A stretch of 8,618 nt of DNA from NCBI GenBank assembly GCA_016776525.1, contig JADHTD010000105.1, forward strand, positions 1 through 8,618, in the 5' to 3' direction. The notes under the pieces were generated by a model. It did no database searches and was not told the origin of the DNA. It was given only the letters and a program-made list of their open reading frames with translations. Below, one piece after another: positions 1-6,779 of this stretch. This DNA comes from Rhodospirillales bacterium. Its GTDB lineage: Bacteria; Pseudomonadota; Alphaproteobacteria; Rhodospirillales; JADHTD01. Positions within the stretch are counted from its first letter, which is position 1. Each line of letters begins with the position of its first letter. The translations under genes and the position numbers were made by a program.

Positions 1-1519
1 AAAGCGGGCGGTTGAGGATCAAGCGCCGGGCGACATCCAATTCGACGGATTTGCGATGGCGTTCGGGCAGGCAGGTTTTGCGCAACCGGCGGCGTTCGAT
101 CTCGTCCGTGTAATCCGTCTTACGCCAGGCGGCAAGGTTTTCCGCCGTTTTGTCCCGACGGTCCAGCATGCTGGTGAGGAGGCCGCTGTCGGCTTTTGCC
201 CTGCCGCTGGTGCAAATGACCGGCAGGACCCCCAGATTATGCAGGACGTATCCCGAAGGCGCCAGAAGCCGCGACCAGGTGAGGGTAATCTCGCCTTCAT
301 TGGGCAGGCGGATGACGGTCTGCACCGTGCCCTTGCCGTAAGACGCCGTGCCGATGACGACGGCGCGGCCACGGTCTTGCAGGGCGGCGGCCAGAACCTC
401 GGCGGCGGAGGCCGATTTTCCGTCGACCAGGATGGCCATTGGATATCCGAAAGCCAGGTCGTCACCCGATGCTTCGTAATGCTGGAGGCTGTCGGGATGC
501 CGCCCGCGGGTATTGATGATCTCGCCCTGCACCAGGAAAAGGTCGGCGATCTTGATGGCTTGGCGCAAGAGGCCACCGGGGTTGCCGCGCAGGTCCAGGA
601 TCACTCCGCGAAAACGAGCCCCCAATTGGCTCCGCAGTTTGTCGAACTTTTTGCGCAGGCTGCGGGTTGTATCCTGGTTAAAACTTTTGATGCGGAGAAC
701 GATGACGCCGTTGTCGATTTTCTCAAAGACGGTGGCGGCAACCACATGGGCGCGGACTAGGTGGACATTGAAGGGGATTGCCGCCGTTTTCCTGGAGACG
801 GTGAGCGAAACCTTGGATTTTAGGGGGCCTCTAAGCTTTTTGGTGACTTCCTTCAGTTTTAGGCCTGCCACCGAAACGCCGTCGATGTGGGTAATGCGGT
901 CGTCTTTCAGAAGTTCTGCTTTGCCGGCCGGGGTGCCTTCCATGACGCTGACGATGACGAAGTGACCGTCCCGCAGCCTGAAACTGATGCCGATGCCGCC
1001 GAAACCGTCACGCTTGGAGCGGTTCTTCTTGGCTTCCTCGGCTCCGGCGTAACGGGAAAAAATGTCCAGGCTCGACAAGGCCCCGTCGAACACCGCTTCG
1101 TAAATCTTTTCCGTCGAGGCCTGCCGCAATTCGGTGGAATGGCTGCGTCCGGCCAAAGAGGCATTGACGGTCAGGGCGGCCCACGATCCGGCGTCCTTAC
1201 CCTTGGGCAGCGGTAAGCGGGCCACCACCTCGTCGCCGCGCCTGACGTTGATGCTGTCGCCGGTCTTGTTGACAGAAAGCTCAGGATCAATGGAGGCCAG
1301 TCCCTTCATGCCTTCGAGGGCGATGGCCTCGACGGATACCGCCTCCAGATGCTTGCGGGAGATATTATCGAACCCCATGGCGAAGGTTTCCTGGGCCGCC
1401 AGCCGGGGGAAGGTGGGAAGCGATGTTGCCGGTGTTTCAGGCGCAGTCGAACAGGCGGCCGTTAACAGGGCCGTCAGCACCCAGATTTTGGGCCGGACAT
1501 ATCCTCCCCAAACACTCAT
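1..1519 (-). CDS. S41 family C-terminal processing peptidase, probable lipoprotein (3' end outside window)
   Basis: Serine protease of the CtpA/Prc (S41) family, which removes C-terminal ends of envelope proteins; the substrate here is unknown. Seen: 506 codons open to the window edge. Residues 1-23 form a basic then hydrophobic segment ending in T-A-A-C, a plausible lipobox with Cys23 lipidated, although Thr at -3 is uncommon. Residues 24-165 are a poorly recognisable N-terminal region. A PDZ domain follows at about 172-244 (GFGGIGISF, then GTPAGKAELLKDDRITHIDG). The S41 domain is at about 265-435 with ILDLRGNPGGLL (307-318). The catalytic residues are Ser371 in SASAAE and Lys396 in SYGKG, 25 residues apart as in the family, with Gln400. 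The usual SASE is SAAE here. The end of the visible frame (ELDVARRL) resembles family C-termini, so little is probably missing. The ATG at 1519 lacks a clear Shine-Dalgarno; an in-frame GTG at 1555 would add 12 residues. It lies 70 bases after rnr, so co-transcription is possible. The family call is firm; a specific gene name is not. Confidence 0.9.
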   Translation of the reverse strand, partial: MSVWGGYVRPKIWVLTALLTAACSTAPETPATSLPTFPRLAAQETFAMGFDNISRKHLEAVSVEAIALEGMKGLASIDPELSVNKTGDSINVRRGDEVVARLPLPKGKDAGSWAALTVNASLAGRSHSTELRQASTEKIYEAVFDGALSSLDIFSRYAGAEEAKKNRSKRDGFGGIGISFRLRDGHFVIVSVMEGTPAGKAELLKDDRITHIDGVSVAGLKLKEVTKKLRGPLKSKVSLTVSRKTAAIPFNVHLVRAHVVAATVFEKIDNGVIVLRIKSFNQDTTRSLRKKFDKLRSQLGARFRGVILDLRGNPGGLLRQAIKIADLFLVQGEIINTRGRHPDSLQHYEASGDDLAFGYPMAILVDGKSASAAEVLAAALQDRGRAVVIGTASYGKGTVQTVIRLPNEGEITLTWSRLLAPSGYVLHNLGVLPVICTSGRAKADSGLLTSMLDRRDKTAENLAAWRKTDYTDEIERRRLRKTCLPERHRKSVELDVARRLILNRPL

Positions 1520-1589
1520 GGGGGCGATTGTCGACGATTTTACCCGTTTCGTCACTGATTTATGTGAAATTGAGGTCTTAAAAAGCCTG

Positions 1590-3842
1590 TTAGGAGCGCC
1601 GCCGCCGGCCTTTAGAGGGTTGTTTTCCTTTGCGTTTTCCACTGGCCTTCTTGTTTTTTCCTTTTCGCGGTCCAGCCGGTGCCCCGGCGTCCATCAGTTC
1701 CAAAATCATGCCGCCGGTGATGGCATCGGCCTCAGCCAGCCGTACCTCGATGGCGTCACCCAGGCGATAGCGCAGCCGGTGGGAGCGGCCTCTCAATTCG
1801 TGGCGGTCCTCGTCGTGGATGTAATAATCGTCGGGCAGCGAGCGGATCGGCAGCAGGCCGTCGCCGCCGATCTCATCCAAGGTAACGAACAAGCCGAAGC
1901 GGGTGACGCCGTTGATGCGGCCGCCGAAGGTCGTCCCGATACGATCGGCCAGGAAGGCGGCGGTGAAACGGTCGATGGCGCTGCGTTCGGCCTGGGCGGC
2001 GCGCCGCTCCAGGTTCGAGATATGTTCGCCCATATCGGCGAAGTCCTTGGGTTTGTCCTCCAGGCCGCCTTCCCCCAGCTTCAGTCCGCGGATCAGGGCC
2101 CGGTGCACCAGCAGGTCGGCATAGCGCCGGATCGGCGAGGTGAAATGGCAATAGCGGCGCAGCGCCAGCCCGAAATGGCCGATGTTGTCCGGGGCGTATT
2201 GGGCCTGGGCCTGAGAGCGCAAAACCACTTCGTTGACCAGATGTTGGTGCGGCGTGTCCTGGGCCTTTTTGAGGATGTTGTTGAAATGCTGCGGCTTGAT
2301 GGTCTGGCCGCGGGCCAGCTTGAGGCCAATGCTGTCCAGGAACTGGCGCAGCGATTCCAACTTGTCCTGGGTAGGCACGTCGTGGATTCGGTAGAGGCAG
2401 GGTTGGTGCAGTTTCTCAAGGGTTTCGGCTGCCGCCACGTTGGCGGTGATCATAAATTCCTCGATCAATTTATGGCTGTCATACCGGGCCCGCTGCTCGA
2501 TACCGGCGACGGAACCGTCCTCGCCGATCAACACCCGGCGTTCCGGCAGATCCAGTTCCAGCACGCCACGCGATCTCCGCGCCTTGGCGAGAGCCTCATA
2601 AGCCCCGTAGAGCGGCTTGATGACAGTCTCCAGAAGCGGACCGGTCAGGTCGTCGGTATTGCCGTCAGCCGCCGCCTGAGCCTGTCCGTAGGTCAGCCGG
2701 GCCGCCGACTTCATCAGGCCGCGCACGAATTCATGGCGGATCAAAGCGCCGTCCTTATCGATCCACAGGTGCGCCGCAAGGCAGGAACGGTCTTCCCTGG
2801 GGTTGAGAGAACACCAGCCGTTGGACAGCGCTTCCGGCAGCATCGGCACCACCCGGTCCGGGAAATAGACCGAATTTCCCCGCTCGTAAGCGGCTTCATC
2901 GAGAGCGTCGCCGGGCCGCACATACCAGCTGACATCGGCGATGGCGACCAGCAGGTGCCAGCCGCCGGTATTTTTCGGATCCGGGTCGGCTTCCGCCCAC
3001 ACCGCGTCATCGAAGTCGCGGGCATCCGCCCCGTCGATGGTCACCAGGGGAATCTTCCGGAGATCGGTGCGGCCCTTGAGGGTTGGAGCTTTGGCGCTGT
3101 CCGCCTGTTTTAGGGCCTCTAGGGTGAACTGGGTCGGAATGTCATGGTCGTGGATGGCGATCAGGCTGATCGATTGGGCGCCGTCGGGATCGTGCAGGCG
3201 TTCGATGATCTTGGCTTTACGCAGGCCGAGCTTGCGCCCCGGCTTGATCTCGGCCCGCACCAGGTCGCCGGGCCGGGCTCCCAGGTCGTCGCCGGTCTGG
3301 ATAATGAAATCGCTCTTGGCGCGGCGGTCGATGGGGCGCAGGCGGTTTTCCCCCTGAACCGCCTCAAAGATGCCGAGAACCAGGGCCGGGGCTTCCGAGA
3401 GGCGGCGGATGGTGCGGCCTTCATAGATGTTGGCGCCGACTTTATCGAGCTTCGCCAACACCCGGTCGCCGATGGCCAGGGCCGAACGTCCGCGTTTTTC
3501 CGGGGCCATGTAAATGGTCGGTTCCGGCGTTTCGTCTTCCCAGGCATCGGGCCGGGCCAGCAGTTCACCGTCCGTATCGACGCCCGATACGCGGACCACG
3601 GATACGGCTGGCAGGGTGCCCGGATCGGCGTAACGGCGGCCGCGGCCCTTTTGCAGTTTGCCATCCTGTTCCAGCGACCGCAGGAGCTTTTTCAGTTCCC
3701 GCTTCTGGTCGGCGTCCAGTTGAAAGGCGCGGGCGATTTCCCGCTTGCCGGCCTTGCCGGGGCTGTCCTGGATGAATTGGAGAATCTCGTTCCGGCTGGG
3801 AAAAGGGGCGCGCTTTTTAGGTTTTTTAGGGTCAGGACTCAT
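1590..3842 (-). CDS. rnr: Ribonuclease R, 3'-5' exoribonuclease
   Basis: Processive 3'-5' hydrolytic exoribonuclease of the RNase II/R (RNB) family. It degrades structured RNA, including rRNA fragments and mRNA decay intermediates, in the cytoplasm. Seen, numbering from ATG 3842 (750 aa, normal for RNase R): N-terminal winged helix at about 15-70, cold-shock-type OB domains at about 75-225, RNB catalytic domain from about 255 to 600, S1 RNA-binding domain at about 634-715 (GGRINGVTRFGLFVTL), then a Lys/Arg-rich tail at 726-750. The metal-binding aspartates of the active site are present in TIDGADARDFDDA as D270, D276, D278 and D279. The conserved HFTSPIRRYADLLVHR is at 566-581. Another in-frame ATG at 3851 adds three residues. 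I prefer 3842 because a CGGA sequence lies at a normal ribosome-binding distance from it, whereas it abuts the other ATG. A hairpin covers this start region. The basic tail is typical of the family and probably binds RNA. No defect seen. Confidence 0.97.
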   Translation of the reverse strand: MSPDPKKPKKRAPFPSRNEILQFIQDSPGKAGKREIARAFQLDADQKRELKKLLRSLEQDGKLQKGRGRRYADPGTLPAVSVVRVSGVDTDGELLARPDAWEDETPEPTIYMAPEKRGRSALAIGDRVLAKLDKVGANIYEGRTIRRLSEAPALVLGIFEAVQGENRLRPIDRRAKSDFIIQTGDDLGARPGDLVRAEIKPGRKLGLRKAKIIERLHDPDGAQSISLIAIHDHDIPTQFTLEALKQADSAKAPTLKGRTDLRKIPLVTIDGADARDFDDAVWAEADPDPKNTGGWHLLVAIADVSWYVRPGDALDEAAYERGNSVYFPDRVVPMLPEALSNGWCSLNPREDRSCLAAHLWIDKDGALIRHEFVRGLMKSAARLTYGQAQAAADGNTDDLTGPLLETVIKPLYGAYEALAKARRSRGVLELDLPERRVLIGEDGSVAGIEQRARYDSHKLIEEFMITANVAAAETLEKLHQPCLYRIHDVPTQDKLESLRQFLDSIGLKLARGQTIKPQHFNNILKKAQDTPHQHLVNEVVLRSQAQAQYAPDNIGHFGLALRRYCHFTSPIRRYADLLVHRALIRGLKLGEGGLEDKPKDFADMGEHISNLERRAAQAERSAIDRFTAAFLADRIGTTFGGRINGVTRFGLFVTLDEIGGDGLLPIRSLPDDYYIHDEDRHELRGRSHRLRYRLGDAIEVRLAEADAITGGMILELMDAGAPAGPRKGKNKKASGKRKGKQPSKGRRRRS

Positions 3843-3850
3843 TAATGTCA

Positions 3851-3881
3851 TCCGTTCTGCGGAAGCTATTTTTCCGCCGGA
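3851..3881 (-). promoter_or_regulatory. Hairpin over the rnr translation start region
   Basis: On the transcribed strand TCCG-GCGGAA (3881-3872) can pair with TTCCGC (3864-3859) and, across a four-base bulge AGAA, with CGGA (3854-3851). That gives ten base pairs around a seven-base loop. The CGGA arm is the best ribosome-binding candidate for rnr, so the fold could limit initiation. The pairing is visible in the sequence; any regulatory role is inferred. Confidence 0.45.
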
Positions 3882-3899
3882 TTAGGCGTGGAAGGCGCC

Positions 3900-3915
3900 G
3901 TGATGCCATCATCAC
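3900..3915. repeat. Perfect 6-bp inverted repeat with 4-base spacer upstream of rnr
   Basis: GTGATG and CATCAC flank a four-base centre. The dyad lies about 58 bases before the preferred rnr ATG. It could be a protein-binding operator or a small RNA hairpin. It overlaps the stop codon of the short 43-codon frame. The motif is short enough to occur by chance. Confidence 0.3.
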
Positions 3916-4043
3916 AAGCCTTTCACAACACGAGCCCGGCGCAAAAAGAGCCCCGCCCTTCGGGTTTGGCCTGGAGGCTCCGCCTGCGGTGTCAAAAATG
4001 CTCGAATATGCTCAGGCATGTCCTTGCGCTTTTTTCCTGGCAT
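3912..4043 (-). CDS. Candidate small ORF (43 codons) between topA and rnr
   Basis: I do not recognise this product. The frame starts MPGKKRKDMPEHIRAFLTP, is strongly basic, has no membrane segment or Cys, and ends with TGA at 3914-3912. The main argument for translation is an unusually good Shine-Dalgarno (GGGAGGG at 4055-4049) at correct spacing. Against it: it is short, its second half is simply the translation of a terminator-like hairpin, and no family is recalled. It begins 74 bases after the topA stop. It may be a leader peptide whose translation affects the hairpin inside it, a free small protein, or a chance frame. Confidence 0.3.
   Translation of the reverse strand: MPGKKRKDMPEHIRAFLTPQAEPPGQTRRAGLFLRRARVVKGL
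3943..3980 (-). terminator. Putative Rho-independent terminator downstream of topA
   Basis: On the transcribed strand GAGCCTC (3980-3974) pairs with GGGGCTC (3954-3948), seven pairs including one G-U. The run TTTTT (3947-3943) follows immediately. The loop holds a further small hairpin CCCGAAGGG (3964-3956). Its place about 138 bases after the topA stop and about 100 bases before rnr fits the end of a plsY-dprA-topA transcript. The stem is modest and the spacing long, so partial read-through into rnr is likely. Confidence 0.5.
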
Positions 4044-4048
4044 TCGAA

Positions 4049-4055
4049 CCCTCCC
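4049..4055 (-). promoter_or_regulatory. Strong Shine-Dalgarno in front of the 43-codon ORF
   Basis: GGGAGGG lies five bases before the ATG at 4043. It is the clearest ribosome-binding sequence in the window, stronger than those before topA, rnr, dprA or plsY, which is odd for a frame that would otherwise be dismissed. Confidence 0.4.
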
Positions 4056-4106
4056 GGCCAAACAGAACTGCATGAGATTAGTGTGTCATGACCCTTTGTC
4101 TTGGCC
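4056..4106. repeat. Imperfect inverted repeat directly after topA
   Basis: On the transcribed strand GGCCAA plus ACA (4106-4101, 4099-4097, one bulged base at 4100) can pair with TGT plus TTGGCC (4064-4056), nine pairs in all. The loop of about 32 bases contains the perfect eight-base palindrome GTCATGAC (4085-4092). It begins 11 bases after the topA stop and ends directly against the strong Shine-Dalgarno. No T-run follows, so it is not a standard terminator. It may protect the topA 3' end or structure a leader; this is inference. Confidence 0.35.
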
Positions 4107-4117
4107 ACCGTCTGCGA

Positions 4118-6757
4118 TCAACCCTCGGCAGCGGTGTCTGCTGCCGTACTCTTCTTCGGCGCCGCTTTCTTCTTGGGAGCGGCTTTCTTTTTGGCGGCGG
4201 TCTTTTTCTTGGGGGCGGCTTTTTTCTTGGCCCCTTTGCCGTTTTTCGCTTCCTTGGCGGCGATCAGTTCGACGGCCTGGTCGAGGGTCACATCGTCTTC
4301 CGCCGTGCCCTTGGGCAGGGTGGCGCGGATCGTGCCGTGTTGCACATAAGGCCCGAAGCGGCCGGCGCGGAGCGTTATCGGCTTGCCGTCCTTGGGGTGC
4401 TCGCCGATGGCCTTCGGCTGGGCTTTTTTCGGTGACTCGGCGATCAACTCGCAGGCCCTGTTCATGCCGATGGACAGCACATCGTCGTCGCCCTTCAGCG
4501 AGATAAAGATACCGCCATGCTTGATATAGGGTCCATAGCGGCCAAGCCCGGCCTGGATCAGTTCGCCCGATTCCGGGTGGGTGCCGATGTCGCGGGGCAG
4601 GGCCAGCAGGCCGAGGGCTATTTCCAGGTCGACCGTAGCCGGGTCCGTTCCCTTGGCCAGGGAAGCGCGTTTCGGCTTGGTCTTCGCCTTGCCTTCGCCT
4701 TCCGGTTCGCCCAATTGCACATAATAACCGTATGGTCCCTTGCGCAGCGTCACCATGAGGCCGGTGGCCGGGTCGAGGCCCAGCTCCTTCGGCCCGTTGC
4801 TGGTTATCTCTTCGGCTTCGTCGCCGTTGGCGACGGCCAGGGGGCGGGTATAGCGGCAGTCCGGATAATTGGTGCAGCCGATAAAGGCTCCGTATCGGCC
4901 CGGTTTGATGTTGAGGCGTCCATCGGCGCAGGATTGACAGGCGTGCGGGTCCTTGCCGTCGGCGCGCGGCGGGAAGAAATGCGGCGACAGGATGTCGTTG
5001 ATGATGTCGATGACTTCCGTGTTGCTCAGTTTCTTGGTTTCTTCGGTGGCTTGGTAAAAAGCCCCCCAGAATTCCCGCAACACCACCTTCCAGTCGATGA
5101 GGCCGCCGGAAATGTCGTCCAGCTTGTTTTCCAGGTCGGCGGTGAAATTGTATTCCACGTACTTGGTGAAAAAGCTGCTGAGGAAGGCAGTCACCAGACG
5201 GCCCCGGTCGTCGGGGGTAAACCGCCTTTTTTCCAGGGTGACATAACTGCGGTCCTGCAAGACGGTGAGGATGGAGGCATAGGTCGATGGCCGGCCGATG
5301 CCCAGTTCCTCCAGTTTCTTAACCAGGCTGGCCTCGGAATAACGCGGCGGCGGCTGGGTGAAGTGCTGTTCGGATTTGACGCCGGTGCGTTCCACCGGCT
5401 GGCCGTCGCGCAAGTCCGGCAGGATGCGGTCGGTGTTGTCGTCACCTTTGCCGTTGTTCTCGGAATCGTCGCGGCCTTCCTGATAGAGTTTGAAGAAGCC
5501 GTCAAAGGCGACCACCGAGCCGGTGGCCCGCATCACGGCCTTGCCGTCCTGGTCCTTGAGGTCGGCGGCGACCTGATCGAGGACGGCGGATTCCATCTGG
5601 CTGGCGACAGTGCGTTTCCAGATCAGGTCATAGAGCTTCTTCTGGTCGTCATTGAGATAGGAGGCCACGTTTTCCGGACGCCGGGCGGCGTCGGTGGGGC
5701 GGATCGCCTCGTGCGCTTCCTGGGCATTCTTGGCCTTGCTCTTATAGGCCCGGGGTTCGCCGGGCAGGTACTTCTCGCCGTAACGGTCGCCGATCAGCGA
5801 CCGGCAGGCGGCAACCGCCTCTCCGGCCATGGTGACGCCGTCGGTCCGCATATAGGTGATGAGGCCGACGGTCTCGCCGCCGATATTGACGCCTTCATAA
5901 AGCTTCTGGGCCACCTGCATGGTGCGCTTGGTGGAGAAATGCAGCTTGCGGGCGGCTTCCTGTTGCAGGGTCGAGGTGGTAAACGGCGGCGACGGATGAC
6001 GGCGGGCCTGCTTGCGTTCGACCTTGGCGACGGTGAAATCGCCGTTCTCGACGGCGGCAACGGCGGCATCAGCCGCCTGTCGGTCGGCCAACGACAGTTT
6101 ATCCAGCTTATCGCCGTTAAAATGCGTCAGCCGCGCCGTGAAGGCCTTGCCGGCGCTGCGGAAGGTGCCTTCCACCGACCAGTATTCCTGCGGCTGGAAA
6201 ATTTCGATCTCGGATTCCCGTTCGCAGATCAGCCTCAAGGCGACCGATTGCACGCGTCCGGCGGATTTGGATCCGGGCAGCTTGCGCCACAACACCGGCG
6301 ACAGGGTAAAGCCGACCAGATAATCAAGGGCGCGCCGCGCCAGGTAGGCGTCGACCAGTTCCTGGTCGACGTCACGGGGGGTTTCGAAAGCGGCCAGGAT
6401 GGCGCTCTTGGTGATTTCGTTGAAGACGACTCGCTTGACGGTGACATCGGCCAGCGATTTTTTCTTTTCCAGGATTTCCTGGATATGCCAGGAAATGGCT
6501 TCGCCCTCGCGGTCGGGGTCGGTGGCCAGATAGAGATGGTCGGCGCCCTTCAGGGCCTTGGCGATGGCGTCGATGTGCTTTTTTGCTCTGGCGTCGATTT
6601 CCCAGTCCATGGAGAAATCATCATCGGGCCGCACCGAGCCGTCCTTCGACGGCAGATCGCGGATGTGTCCATAGCTGGCCAGCACGGTATAGTCCGAGCC
6701 CAGGTACTTATTGATGGTTTTCGCCTTGGCGGGCGATTCGACGACGACGACGTTCAT
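4118..6757 (-). CDS. topA: DNA topoisomerase I (type IA)
   Basis: Relaxes negatively supercoiled DNA by transient single-strand cleavage through a 5'-phosphotyrosine. Seen in 879 aa: an N-terminal TOPRIM domain with VVVESPAKAKTI (3-14) and TDPDREGE (79-86), the Mg-binding acidic cluster; the type IA core at about 130-590 with catalytic Tyr302 in LITYMRTDG; and GIGRPSTYASI (486-496). One four-Cys zinc cluster follows (C607, C610, C628, C634), where E. coli has three. Then come three glycine-rich C-terminal repeats (near 672-684, 737-749 and 797-809, patterns GPYGYYV, GRYGPYI, GRFGPYV) and a Lys/Ala/Pro tail from about 840. Reduced zinc fingers plus these repeats and a basic tail are usual outside gammaproteobacteria. 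The ATG at 6757 begins exactly at the conserved MNVVVVESPAKAKT start. It lies 22 bases after dprA, which suggests co-transcription. No key residue is missing. Confidence 0.98.
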   Translation of the reverse strand: MNVVVVESPAKAKTINKYLGSDYTVLASYGHIRDLPSKDGSVRPDDDFSMDWEIDARAKKHIDAIAKALKGADHLYLATDPDREGEAISWHIQEILEKKKSLADVTVKRVVFNEITKSAILAAFETPRDVDQELVDAYLARRALDYLVGFTLSPVLWRKLPGSKSAGRVQSVALRLICERESEIEIFQPQEYWSVEGTFRSAGKAFTARLTHFNGDKLDKLSLADRQAADAAVAAVENGDFTVAKVERKQARRHPSPPFTTSTLQQEAARKLHFSTKRTMQVAQKLYEGVNIGGETVGLITYMRTDGVTMAGEAVAACRSLIGDRYGEKYLPGEPRAYKSKAKNAQEAHEAIRPTDAARRPENVASYLNDDQKKLYDLIWKRTVASQMESAVLDQVAADLKDQDGKAVMRATGSVVAFDGFFKLYQEGRDDSENNGKGDDNTDRILPDLRDGQPVERTGVKSEQHFTQPPPRYSEASLVKKLEELGIGRPSTYASILTVLQDRSYVTLEKRRFTPDDRGRLVTAFLSSFFTKYVEYNFTADLENKLDDISGGLIDWKVVLREFWGAFYQATEETKKLSNTEVIDIINDILSPHFFPPRADGKDPHACQSCADGRLNIKPGRYGAFIGCTNYPDCRYTRPLAVANGDEAEEITSNGPKELGLDPATGLMVTLRKGPYGYYVQLGEPEGEGKAKTKPKRASLAKGTDPATVDLEIALGLLALPRDIGTHPESGELIQAGLGRYGPYIKHGGIFISLKGDDDVLSIGMNRACELIAESPKKAQPKAIGEHPKDGKPITLRAGRFGPYVQHGTIRATLPKGTAEDDVTLDQAVELIAAKEAKNGKGAKKKAAPKKKTAAKKKAAPKKKAAPKKSTAADTAAEG
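4151..4228 (-). repeat. Low-complexity AAPKKK/AAKKK repeats in the topA tail
   Basis: Residues 844-869 of TopA are tandem variants of KKKAAP and KKKTAA, encoded by repeated GC-rich/A-rich blocks. Such histone-H1-like basic tails add non-specific DNA binding and processivity in several type IA topoisomerases. The DNA repeat is prone to length change between strains. Confidence 0.75.
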
Positions 6758-6779
6758 GAGTGTCCGTTTATGGTTTTTA

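Noticed and set aside
530..550. Suspected frameshift in the S41 gene at the A/T run near 537-540
   Set aside because: Careful reading gives four, not five, T on the coding strand; Ala-Asp-Leu-Phe-Leu-Val continues in frame to the edge.
19..576. Minus-strand open frame of 185 codons at the left edge
   Set aside because: It is in another frame from the S41 peptidase, whose catalytic Ser/Lys region covers the same bases in the correct frame.
1520..1589. Possible promoter (TAAAAT) between rnr and the protease gene
   Set aside because: No matching -35 element at acceptable spacing; a single AT-rich hexamer is too weak.
1134..3113. Long plus-strand open frame (659 codons) opposite rnr and the protease gene
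   Set aside because: It lies antisense to clear rnr and S41 coding sequence, its translation shows no recognisable domain, and long antisense frames are expected opposite GC-rich genes.
3884..3915. Possible rnr promoter (ATGGCA, 17 bases, CCTAAT on the minus strand)
   Set aside because: Only four of six matches in each element; such matches occur often by chance.
4041..4060. TTCGAA motif resembling a tRNA T-loop in the topA-rnr spacer
   Set aside because: The flanking five-base stems do not pair on either strand and no acceptor, D or anticodon arms could be placed.
3845..4091. Plus-strand frames of 76 and 67 codons in the topA-rnr spacer
   Set aside because: No ribosome-binding site or recognisable product, and they run through the hairpins; no support for a plus-strand gene here.
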